64,000 nucleotides of DNA from positions 48,828 through 112,827 of the forward strand of contig NZ_QNVT01000021.1 of the NCBI RefSeq assembly GCF_003385515.1, in the 5' to 3' direction. The notes beneath the pieces were generated by a model. The model did not search any database. It was not told the origin of the DNA and worked only from the letters and a program-made list of their open reading frames with translations. A program made the position numbers and the translations under genes. Position 1 is the stretch's first letter. Each line of letters begins with the position of its first letter. This document shows positions 26,436 to 35,797 of the stretch, piece by piece. The stretch is from Chryseobacterium pennae (GTDB lineage: Bacteria > Bacteroidota > Bacteroidia > Flavobacteriales > Weeksellaceae).

Positions 26436-29400
26436 ACGCTTGTAATTTTTGATGAGATGGTTACTATTTCAACCAATTTTTTCAGACTGTTTCCTTCGAA
26501 AATTGTAAAGTGATCTCCTTCCAGTTCATAATAAGTATAGGTTCCGGTAAGCCAGGCTTCCCAAGCTTTTGCATCTCTTTCAGATCCGATAAATGAACGG
26601 TCTGTTGCCACTAAAATGTGGGTATTGCTGTTCACCGTTGATAATGCCTTATAACGGGAATAAGCAACACAATTATTCCTGAACATTTCGAGGAATTTCT
26701 GTACGGTTTCCATGGTTATTTCGGCTGGAAACAGTTTCATTTCAACTGCCTCATCCAACATTTGCTGCATGGTGCTTCCTTTTATAAGCTGCCCACCTTT
26801 CTGAAAACTAAGATCCTTCAGAAATTTTTCAAAAACTTCCGTTTCGTGAACGTTTTCCAATTGATATCCACTGGAATGGAAGTAAGAATCAATCAGGAAC
26901 AGATCTTCTACCTTTTCTCCCATCAGCTCGAGCTGGCGAGCCATTTCAAACGAAATAATTCCGCCGAAAGACCACCCCCCTATGCAATAAGGACCTTCGG
27001 GCTGAACGGATTTCATGTCTTTAATATAAGCTGCGGCCATTTTCACTACATCCTGAGATTCATTTCCTGTGGCATGAAATCCATATACAGGTGTTTCCGG
27101 ATCCATTAAGCGAGCTAACTGGTTATAGCAAAAGACGGATCCTCCGATCGGATGAACCAAAAAGAGCGGTTGACCGGCAGCACCGGCATTTCGGATGGCA
27201 ACAACCGATTTTATAGTACTCTGGCCTGAGGATTTACCGGCAATCACCTGAAGTTGGGCAGAGAAGCGGCTGTTTTGTAATAATTCACTTAAGTCGATCT
27301 TCAATTGAAGGTTACTTTCCAGCAAAGCAGCCAATCGAATTACCAACAAAGAGTTGCCTCCCAATTCAAAGAAATCATCTGATCCTGAAATATGATTTAC
27401 CTGAAGCAGTTCTTTCCAAACTGTTTGAAGTGCTATGGTGAGATTTTCCGATACTGCTTCCGCGCTAGGCTCTTTTTGCTCAGCTGTTCGCGGATCAGGA
27501 AGACTTTTCCTATCGATTTTTCCATTTTGTGTAACTGGAAGATCATCGAGGGAAACAATGTATTTCGGAATCATGTAGGCTTGAAGCTGAGATCGCAGCT
27601 CTTCTGTTAATTCCTGTTCATTGATAGGCTGGTTTTTAGGTACAGTATAAGCCACAAGGTAATTGTTACCAATGATATCTTTCCGTATATCAACTACAGC
27701 AGCTTTTACTTGATCGGAACGCAGTAAAGCAGCTTCTATATCCCCCATTTCAATGCGATAACCCTGTACTTTCACCTGAAAGTCTTCTCTTCCTAAAAAC
27801 TCAATATCACCATTTCGCATCACACGCCCCAAATCACCCGTTTTATAAATGATTTCGTTTGTTTCCGGGTGACGGACAAATTGATTTCTGGTTTTTTCTT
27901 CATCTTTCAGATAGCCTTTTGCCACTCCAATTCCACCGATATAAATATCTCCGGTAGTAAGAAAAGGACAAGGATTCATAAACTGATCAAATACATGCAT
28001 GCTTTGATTGGCCAGAGCTTTTCCGTAAGGAATACTACGCAGCGTTGGATCAACCTCTTTGATTTCGTGATAAATGGACCAGATAGAAGCCTCAGTTGCC
28101 CCGCCCAGACTCACTACTTTTGCATTCGGTACAAACTGCCGTATCCTTTCAGGAAGCGTTACGGGAATCCAATCCCCGCTCATCATTACCAGTTTAAGTT
28201 GTGGAATAACTTTTTTCTCCAGCAATGCATTGTATTCGATAAGCATATTCATCAATTCAGGAACAGAATTCCAGACAGTGATTTCATATTCCTGAATCAG
28301 TTTTATCCAATGTCCGGGATCACGCAGCTTTTTATAATCCGGAAATACAATGGTACCTCCACAACCAAGTATTCCGAAAATATCAAAAACAGATAAATCA
28401 AAGTAGAGAGCAGAAAGTGCCAGTACCACACTTTGATTATCCAATTCAAATCGACTGTTTATATCTATACAGGTATTGAGCGCTCCCCGGTGATCAATCA
28501 TCACTCCTTTTGGGAAGCCGGTAGAACCTGAAGTAAAAATAGTGTATGCCAGGTCACTGTCTGTCAGTTCGATTTGAGGCGTTGTATCTGACTCATATGC
28601 AAAATCGGTTTCAATATTCCAACAGCGAACGTGTTCAGGGAATGCAAATTCTTCTACCTGAACAGAAACTGTAGTTATCACCTGGTGTACTCCGGCTTTT
28701 TTCAGAATATAATTTAATCTGCTTTCTGGCATTGTAGGATCTAATGGAAGATATGCTCCGCCGGATTTCATAATTCCAAGTGTTGCAGGAACCTGTTCCC
28801 AACCTTTGTGCATTAACACCCCTATGAGCTTATTCGGGCTGACTCCGTTTTCTTTAAGTTTGTTTGCAATACGATTCGACAAGTGTTGTATCTCTTTATA
28901 AGTGAGTTTTACTTCTCCGTCGATTACTGCTACTTTATCTCCATATCGTTGTGCACTTTTCTCGAAAGGATCAAATAAAAAGGTTTTAGGAATTTCAGCC
29001 TCCGTTTCATTGGTATGGTTAATCAATGCTAACTGATCTTCCAATATAACAGACTCCAAAGGTGTATTCCAGTTTGCAGCAGCAAGCATACGGATAGCTT
29101 TTTCATAGGAACGTATAATATCATCAGTGACACCATTCTGGAAGTATCCGTCATCGATGTCAAATGAAAGCAGTAATGATCCGTCCGGTTCCTCACAAAC
29201 CTGATGATCCATCGCAACCTGGGGAACCTGAAGGCTTGCAGAAACTCTTCTGAATGGATGCTTTTCATCATATCCTAGGCCAAAAGCACTGGCAAAAGTT
29301 ACCGGAATAGCAATTTTTCCAAGTAATCCACGTTCGATATTGAGATCTCGAATCACCTCAATCCCGTTATAAGACTTGTATTTCTGGTCTTCCCAGATCT

Positions 29401-32400
29401 GACGTGAAACGGCAGCTACTTCTGCAGAAAAGGATTGCTCTTTTCTATAATCCAGCTCTAAAACTGAAATACGGGAAAAGTTTCCAATAACCTTATTGAT
29501 TTCTGCATTCGGGAATTCTCTTCCCAAGGTCATCATCGTTAATGAAAAATGTTTGCTTCGGCTGTATGTCGCCAATACTTTTGTATAAGCAGTACACAAT
29601 ACTGATGAAAGTGACAAATTACTTTTACGTACTTTATCTTTTAGAACGGAAAAGGTTTCGCGATCTATTTTTTTCTCTTTGTGTACCATTATGCCTTCAT
29701 CCGTTCCATTACTGTAAGCCAGTTCAGGGCCAAGTGGTAAATCTTTCAGGCGGGTTTTCCAGTATGCTTTTGCCTCTTTGTATTTCTGGCTATTACGAAG
29801 CTCTTTTTGATAATCAACATAATCCCTGAATGAAATTGTTAAAGGTTCAAGAATTAAATCTGGATTTGTATAAAGATCAAATAGTTCCTTGAAAAAGATC
29901 GCCACACTACTTCCGTCACATACGAGTAAGCTCAGATTAACCACCACCTGATCTTTAAGATTGGTTTTGAAGACTGTGAAATCAAACAATGGCCAGCTAA
30001 GTTTATCAGGACTTGATTTTCTTTTTTCATTCACATCATTGATTATGACCTGTTCAGCGGTTTCCTGATCCATTTCAAGAAGATTCTTCATGGTCGCATT
30101 GTAAAACGGAATATGTTCTATCAATTGTTGCTGACCGGTTTCCAAAAACCTGGTTCTCAAAATACCATGTCGGTGAATCAACTGATTGATTGCCTGATCC
30201 AATTGTTTTACATCTATGGAATCAAATTCAAAACGAACTGTAAGATGTGCTTGCTTTCCTCCTAATTCAAGTTCTTTATTTTCTCCTACCCAATATGCCT
30301 GTTGCATATAGGACAATTCAAACGGAGTAATATCTGCAGAAATTTCGCTCACTGGATTAGTAACCTGTTCTGCAGCATTATTATCTGAAGTAATGAACTG
30401 TTTAATCAGATCATCAATAGTAGTATACTGATACAGGTCTCCTGCTTCTAAAGACGTTCCAAATGCTGTATTTATTTCACGTATGATTTCCACGCCATTG
30501 ATGGAATCCATTCCCAATTCGCTGAATACGCTGTTATCATTGAAATCAGCACTATTAATATGCAAACAGTTAGAAATGATGATCCTGATGGTTTTTCGTG
30601 CTTCAGAAAGGTCTATTCCTATTGTTTTTTCAAGAAAAGGGAGTTCTTTTTCTATCCCTGCAGTATGGTTATCAGGAGTTTGGACAGCAGGTCCTTTTTC
30701 TGTTAATCCGGAAATATGGCTGGCCAACTGATGGGGTGTAGCAAAATGGTATAAAACGGCTCCTTCAAGATCAAGACTGAATCTGGTATTGATTTCCCTA
30801 AGGATTTCCACTCCATTAATGGAATCCATTCCAAGCTCAGTAAATACGTTGCTGTCAGTGATATCTGTAGTTTGAAGATGAAGTGCTTCTGCTACAATCT
30901 CTTTCAGGAAAGACAGTATCGAGGTATCTTCATGCATTGTTTCTGATACAATTATCGCTGTATCTGCACCTATTTCTACAGCTTTCGAATTATGACCGTT
31001 CAAGTGAGCAGCAAGCAAATTGAGTGTCCCGTACTCATACAATACCGGACCTTCAAGTTGCAGCTGCAGGGTTTCATTTATTTCCCGAAGTATCTCAACT
31101 CCGTTGATGGAATCCAATCCCAACTCCGTAAATTGAATATCAGCGGTAATTTCAGAATCCGGAATATGAAGTATTTTTCCCACAATTCTTTGCAGGGTCC
31201 CGAACAACTGTCCTTCACTTTGATCATTCAATATTGGATTCTGAACCAGTATATTATCTGATGACAGCCTGCTCAGAGTTATTTTTATTGTTTCCGTAGA
31301 ATCTGTGATTGATTTTCTTCCTGCAACTTCTACTGGTGGTATTAACTTAACTTTCCCAGGCACTGATTCTTTTTCTAGGATTACTGAGTGAACTACCGGT
31401 GTATGAGGTTTGGAAAACTGCTCGGCTATTTTCTGTTTTACTTCTGGCTGCGCAAAAGTAATTTTCTGCATTTCTACCTCCCGGGCAATATGTTCTGTTT
31501 GTTTCACAGAAAGGTCATAAGCCAGTTTCTCTTTTAAGAGCTTCAGTGCAGAAACCGGTTTTGTTGCCATGTCACGTGCAATTTTCAAAGCTTCTCCCAC
31601 AACATCCATACAGATTCTCACTGATGAACCTTTTTCGCGCAATTCTTTACCACTGTACATTTTTCCGGTAAAGAGCATTTCATTTGCTATGTTGATGCCA
31701 AGTTTTTCTCCTAACAGGAAAGTAGCTCCCATTCCCGGTGTAAATCCATAATTCATGAAATTGGCGCTGTAAGTACTCTTTTCTGAAAGTAAGACTATAT
31801 CACCGTATAATCCAAGAACTAAGCCGCCGCCAAGTGCATGCCCCTGCATTGCAGTAATGACTGGTAAATCGAATTCCAGCAGTCCTTTATATAAAAACGG
31901 CAAATCTGTATAAGCTCCTTTATTATCGGAAAGATCTGTAAGTCCTTCCCTATCTCCACCCATTGCAAAAATGGTATCATATCCGGTCAGAATTACTACT
32001 TTCAAATCTGTTCGCTTGCTCAATTGATGGAAAGCCAGATAAAGGTCATTGACCATATCATAAGTAAACATATTTTTTGAAACTCTGGATTCCATAGCCA
32101 CAACAGCAATTCCATTTTCAGGAAAAGTCGTATTTACCGTGCCTGTTGATTTACCTTGCAGACCATTGAGGTATAGTGATTTTGAAACCGGGATAATGGC
32201 CGGTTTTATTTCAGTATCTAATTTCTTTTTGATCTCTTTATCCAGAAAGCTATCAAACCAATACCGTTTATTGTCGAATGGATACGTTGGTAAACTGATC
32301 TTATGTGGGAATTGTCCGTTATAAATCTCTAACCAGTTTATATTTGATCCGCTTACCCATTGATTTGCCAATTCATTAAATACAGAAAAAAATACTTCGG

Positions 32401-35400
32401 ATCGAGTACCGTTTTCTGAAGAACCTACAAGGTATTTACCTGATTCTCCGGTAAGAAAAGCATTTAACTGCTTCATCAGATCATGCAGGCTATCTGCTTC
32501 AATGACCAAACGGTGTTCCATAGCCATACGCCCGGTTTGAAGCGTGTATGCGACATTATATACAGAAAGGTCTGGGTGATCCTGAATATAAAGTTTTAGT
32601 TTTTGTGCATAATGTTGTAGCTGCTTTCCGTTTTTCGCAGAAATTATTACCAGTGCAGGATCGTTTGATGTATAGTTTTTTTGTACCGCCTTGTATTCCT
32701 GAACAATCATATGTGCATTGGCACCCCCTGCACCGAAACCACTGATTCCTGCTGTTCGTAAAGTGCCGTCTTCAACATTCCATTCTTCCAGCCTTTGCTG
32801 GACTGAAAAAGGTGTATCATCAAAACGTATCTTCGGATTAAGACTTTGGGAATGAAGAGATGGAACCAATTGTCTGTGTTTGAGCTGTAAAAGTATTTTC
32901 GTCAGCCCTGAAATCCCGGCAGCAGATTCGCAATGCCCAATATTGGACTTAATGGAACCGATTCTACAGAATTGTTTTTTTTCTGAATTAAACGCTTTTG
33001 TCAGTCCTTCAATTTCTATTGGATCTCCCAAGCTGGTTCCGGTACCATGAGCTTCAATATAACTAATTGATTCGCCGGACAAACCAGCTTTTGACAATGC
33101 AGAACTGATTACATTCGCCTGTGAAGCAGGATTAGGAATGGTATACCCATTACCTTTACCTCCGTGATTAATAGCTGTTCCAAGAATTGTTGCATAAATC
33201 TGGTCTCCGTCTTTCTGTGCATCTGAAAGTCGTTTTAATACTACTGCTCCAACTCCTTCACCCGGAACAAATCCCTGCCCGTTACTTCCAAAACTCTCAC
33301 AACGGCCCTTCGGTGACAGGAATGTACCCTGACTCAATACCAGGTATTTATTAGGATGCAGGGTAAGGTTTACACCGCCGGCAATAGCAATATCTGTATC
33401 GCCACATTTCAGATCATTACATGCCATGTGAATGGCTGTTAAAGAAGATGAACACATCGTATCGACTGCCATACTCGGTCCATTGAAATCCATACAGTAT
33501 GAAACCCTGTTTGCAATTCCAGCCGGATTAGCTCCCAATGCAACTCTTCCGGTTTCAGATTCCATTACAGCACCATACAGCTGATATTCTTCATACATTA
33601 CCCCAACATATACACCCGTTTTGACAGCATTACGTTTACTGAAGTCTGTGTATTTGTATCCGGAATCTTCAATGGATTCCCAGGCAGTCTGAAGGAATAA
33701 ACGTTCCTGCGGATCCATCCGTTCTGCTTCTCTGGGAGAAATATTGAAAAATAGCGGATCAAACTGATCGAATTCATCAATAAAACCTCCGTAAGGACAG
33801 TAATTTTTGCCAGGTTTTCCCTTCAAAGGGTCAAAAAATATCTCATTATCCCATCGATTCAATGGGATTTCAGAAATCATATCTTTTCCTTCGGATAATA
33901 CCTTCCACAATTCATCTAAAGTCTTTGCTCCTGGATATTTACCACTTACACCGATGATTGCAATAGGTTCATGAATAGATGAGGTATTCGCAGATTGTGA
34001 AGCTTGCGCTTGCCCCTGAGTGGGGTCAGAAATAGAAAGCCCCGGTTCAGAAACAAAATATTCTGAATAATTTTCTGAAAAATAGTGTGTCAGTTCGTTA
34101 ATTGTTGAATACTCAAAAAATATGGTTGACGATATGACGGGAATGATGCGTTGCACTCTTTTGGTAAATTCTCCAATCATAATAGAGTCTATTCCCAGTT
34201 CATCAAGCGGAGCATTCAGGTCCAGGCGTTTTGCATCGCATTGTAGTAATTCAGCAAACATATTGATGAGGAAATCCCCTATTTGTTTAGGCTCTAAAGA
34301 AACCTTATCCTCTTTTGAAGCATCCGCAACAATAACCAGTGGTTCAGTATTTTGTACTGATAAGTAAGAAGCCAGTTCATTAATTGTTCCGTATTCAAAA
34401 AGCAGTGTTACTGAAATATCACCGTATTTTTGTGACAATTGTCTGGAAAGTGTTCCTATCATAATGGAATCAACTCCCAATTCATCAAACGGAGCATTCA
34501 GATCCAGGCGTTTTGCATCGCATTGTAAAACAGAAGAAAATACGTTTTTGAGTTCTTCGAGAATGAGATTACTGTCTGAGGCAACCTTTTTCCGGGCAGA
34601 TAATGTTGTAAGCTGAGTCTGAGTCTGAGTCTGTGTTAAACTTATTTCCTGTTCAATCCATCCATCACTATAAGCAGCAATAATTTGCTGGGAACAGCTG
34701 TTACCAGACGGATAAGCAGTACTTCTTACAAAACCGGTTTCTTCCAGCGCAATGGTCCAGTTTTCAAAAGATAGTCCCGGATTGTTTTTAAATCGGAGTT
34801 CTTCGTCTTCATACAACCACCATCCATCAAGAAGTCCAAAGGTCAGTGTTGTGAATAATTCCTTACGTGCAATTTCATTCATCAGTACCACACCATTTGC
34901 TTTCAACAGCTTTTTCAGTTGTGTAAGCGTATTAGTGATATCTTTTGTAGCATGCAATACGTTAGCGGCAATGATAATATCGTAAGTCCCTTCCGTAAAT
35001 CCTTGTTCTAAAGGATCTTTTTCAATATTCAGAATGGATGTTCTGAATCCTGTAAAATCCGATTTAAACAGTGATTCAGCATTGAACAGAAAGCTTTTTG
35101 AAAGATCTGTAAAATGATAGTCAATGAACTCTTTTTGTGCAACCAACTTGTTCAGTACACATTTAGTTGTCCCCCCTGTTCCGGCACCAATTTCTAAAAT
35201 CCTGATTTTCCCATCAGTACTGGCAACTCCAGTTTGTACCAGACCAGCTAGTAATTCATTGAAATAATCTGCTTGTTTGTTGCCATTGTAAATTCCTTCC
35301 ACCAATTCCAATGATCCGAGTGGAAAAATAATGTCTGTAGCACGTTTTCTCCCTGTGAGAATATCTCCATACATTGCAAAACAGAGGCTCATCAACCGGG

Positions 35401-35797
35401 TATGCGGTTTAAAATCCGGATAAGTTTTACCGAAATCGGCAAGATCTGAGAGTATCTTATTCATCGACAGGATTTCGCTGGAAATATGTAAAGCATCTTC
35501 TGATAGGGCCAAATAACCGTGTTGAACCAACTCTTCAATCAATTCTGTGAACAGTCTTTCATATTTCGGTAAAATTTCCAATTGTACCGCCAGTTCACTC
35601 GTTTTACTCAATTGATTTCCGTTTTCTCTCAACCCTAGATTGTACAATACTGTAATCAGTCCTTGGAAAAGAATTTTTTCCATTAAGCATACTTTCTCTG
35701 TTTCAGCATTGAAACGTTGTGGTTCAGGTATATTCAATACTACCTGAGAATATTGATTTACTTGTGATATCTTTTTATTTTGATTGATTAGGCTCAT
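26432..35797 (-). CDS. hybrid PKS/NRPS D: cMT-ACP-ACP-KS-ECH-ACP-ACP-ACP-Cy-A-PCP-TE
   Basis: A 3,121-residue terminal synthase. Domains: C-methyltransferase about 30-375 (LEIGAGTGGTT); tandem ACPs with Ser 444 and 538; KS about 610-1035 (Cys 782, His 917 and 955); embedded ECH of the PksI group about 1225-1465; three ACPs with Ser 1563, 1659 and 1765; cyclization-type condensation domain about 1820-2240; adenylation domain about 2275-2770; PCP (Ser 2816); thioesterase about 2875-3120 (Ser 2943, His 3096). The adenylation pocket residues read by eye D-L-F-N-M-S-L-I-W-K, which is the cysteine code with one Tyr-to-Phe change. In the Cy domain the DxxxxD motif reads SLLVCD, so the first Asp is Ser. 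In the ECH, Ala occupies two positions (1295 and 1449) where the ECH of PKS C has Lys and His. The cMT and first ACPs complete a module begun on PKS C. The start overlaps the PKS C stop by one base (TAATG). Confidence 0.93.
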   Translation of the reverse strand: MSLINQNKKISQVNQYSQVVLNIPEPQRFNAETEKVCLMEKILFQGLITVLYNLGLRENGNQLSKTSELAVQLEILPKYERLFTELIEELVQHGYLALSEDALHISSEILSMNKILSDLADFGKTYPDFKPHTRLMSLCFAMYGDILTGRKRATDIIFPLGSLELVEGIYNGNKQADYFNELLAGLVQTGVASTDGKIRILEIGAGTGGTTKCVLNKLVAQKEFIDYHFTDLSKSFLFNAESLFKSDFTGFRTSILNIEKDPLEQGFTEGTYDIIIAANVLHATKDITNTLTQLKKLLKANGVVLMNEIARKELFTTLTFGLLDGWWLYEDEELRFKNNPGLSFENWTIALEETGFVRSTAYPSGNSCSQQIIAAYSDGWIEQEISLTQTQTQTQLTTLSARKKVASDSNLILEELKNVFSSVLQCDAKRLDLNAPFDELGVDSIMIGTLSRQLSQKYGDISVTLLFEYGTINELASYLSVQNTEPLVIVADASKEDKVSLEPKQIGDFLINMFAELLQCDAKRLDLNAPLDELGIDSIMIGEFTKRVQRIIPVISSTIFFEYSTINELTHYFSENYSEYFVSEPGLSISDPTQGQAQASQSANTSSIHEPIAIIGVSGKYPGAKTLDELWKVLSEGKDMISEIPLNRWDNEIFFDPLKGKPGKNYCPYGGFIDEFDQFDPLFFNISPREAERMDPQERLFLQTAWESIEDSGYKYTDFSKRNAVKTGVYVGVMYEEYQLYGAVMESETGRVALGANPAGIANRVSYCMDFNGPSMAVDTMCSSSLTAIHMACNDLKCGDTDIAIAGGVNLTLHPNKYLVLSQGTFLSPKGRCESFGSNGQGFVPGEGVGAVVLKRLSDAQKDGDQIYATILGTAINHGGKGNGYTIPNPASQANVISSALSKAGLSGESISYIEAHGTGTSLGDPIEIEGLTKAFNSEKKQFCRIGSIKSNIGHCESAAGISGLTKILLQLKHRQLVPSLHSQSLNPKIRFDDTPFSVQQRLEEWNVEDGTLRTAGISGFGAGGANAHMIVQEYKAVQKNYTSNDPALVIISAKNGKQLQHYAQKLKLYIQDHPDLSVYNVAYTLQTGRMAMEHRLVIEADSLHDLMKQLNAFLTGESGKYLVGSSENGTRSEVFFSVFNELANQWVSGSNINWLEIYNGQFPHKISLPTYPFDNKRYWFDSFLDKEIKKKLDTEIKPAIIPVSKSLYLNGLQGKSTGTVNTTFPENGIAVVAMESRVSKNMFTYDMVNDLYLAFHQLSKRTDLKVVILTGYDTIFAMGGDREGLTDLSDNKGAYTDLPFLYKGLLEFDLPVITAMQGHALGGGLVLGLYGDIVLLSEKSTYSANFMNYGFTPGMGATFLLGEKLGINIANEMLFTGKMYSGKELREKGSSVRICMDVVGEALKIARDMATKPVSALKLLKEKLAYDLSVKQTEHIAREVEMQKITFAQPEVKQKIAEQFSKPHTPVVHSVILEKESVPGKVKLIPPVEVAGRKSITDSTETIKITLSRLSSDNILVQNPILNDQSEGQLFGTLQRIVGKILHIPDSEITADIQFTELGLDSINGVEILREINETLQLQLEGPVLYEYGTLNLLAAHLNGHNSKAVEIGADTAIIVSETMHEDTSILSFLKEIVAEALHLQTTDITDSNVFTELGMDSINGVEILREINTRFSLDLEGAVLYHFATPHQLASHISGLTEKGPAVQTPDNHTAGIEKELPFLEKTIGIDLSEARKTIRIIISNCLHINSADFNDNSVFSELGMDSINGVEIIREINTAFGTSLEAGDLYQYTTIDDLIKQFITSDNNAAEQVTNPVSEISADITPFELSYMQQAYWVGENKELELGGKQAHLTVRFEFDSIDVKQLDQAINQLIHRHGILRTRFLETGQQQLIEHIPFYNATMKNLLEMDQETAEQVIINDVNEKRKSSPDKLSWPLFDFTVFKTNLKDQVVVNLSLLVCDGSSVAIFFKELFDLYTNPDLILEPLTISFRDYVDYQKELRNSQKYKEAKAYWKTRLKDLPLGPELAYSNGTDEGIMVHKEKKIDRETFSVLKDKVRKSNLSLSSVLCTAYTKVLATYSRSKHFSLTMMTLGREFPNAEINKVIGNFSRISVLELDYRKEQSFSAEVAAVSRQIWEDQKYKSYNGIEVIRDLNIERGLLGKIAIPVTFASAFGLGYDEKHPFRRVSASLQVPQVAMDHQVCEEPDGSLLLSFDIDDGYFQNGVTDDIIRSYEKAIRMLAAANWNTPLESVILEDQLALINHTNETEAEIPKTFLFDPFEKSAQRYGDKVAVIDGEVKLTYKEIQHLSNRIANKLKENGVSPNKLIGVLMHKGWEQVPATLGIMKSGGAYLPLDPTMPESRLNYILKKAGVHQVITTVSVQVEEFAFPEHVRCWNIETDFAYESDTTPQIELTDSDLAYTIFTSGSTGFPKGVMIDHRGALNTCIDINSRFELDNQSVVLALSALYFDLSVFDIFGILGCGGTIVFPDYKKLRDPGHWIKLIQEYEITVWNSVPELMNMLIEYNALLEKKVIPQLKLVMMSGDWIPVTLPERIRQFVPNAKVVSLGGATEASIWSIYHEIKEVDPTLRSIPYGKALANQSMHVFDQFMNPCPFLTTGDIYIGGIGVAKGYLKDEEKTRNQFVRHPETNEIIYKTGDLGRVMRNGDIEFLGREDFQVKVQGYRIEMGDIEAALLRSDQVKAAVVDIRKDIIGNNYLVAYTVPKNQPINEQELTEELRSQLQAYMIPKYIVSLDDLPVTQNGKIDRKSLPDPRTAEQKEPSAEAVSENLTIALQTVWKELLQVNHISGSDDFFELGGNSLLVIRLAALLESNLQLKIDLSELLQNSRFSAQLQVIAGKSSGQSTIKSVVAIRNAGAAGQPLFLVHPIGGSVFCYNQLARLMDPETPVYGFHATGNESQDVVKMAAAYIKDMKSVQPEGPYCIGGWSFGGIISFEMARQLELMGEKVEDLFLIDSYFHSSGYQLENVHETEVFEKFLKDLSFQKGGQLIKGSTMQQMLDEAVEMKLFPAEITMETVQKFLEMFRNNCVAYSRYKALSTVNSNTHILVATDRSFIGSERDAKAWEAWLTGTYTYYELEGDHFTIFEGNSLKKLVEIVTISSKITSV
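34176..34527 (-). repeat. direct repeat coding for the tandem ACPs of PKS/NRPS D
   Basis: Two 70-nt copies (34176-34245 and 34458-34527), 282 nt (94 codons) apart, differ at about 7 positions counted by eye. They encode the near-identical carrier cores LQCDAKRLDLNAP plus the phosphopantetheine site DSIMIG. A short hexanucleotide repeat (CTGAGT, about 3.5 units, 34613-34637) in the linker before them encodes Thr-Gln repeats. Confidence 0.85.

Noticed and set aside
34613..34637. CTGAGT hexanucleotide repeat as a phase-variation tract
   Set aside because: The unit is six bases, so copy changes keep the frame; it only lengthens a Thr-Gln linker.
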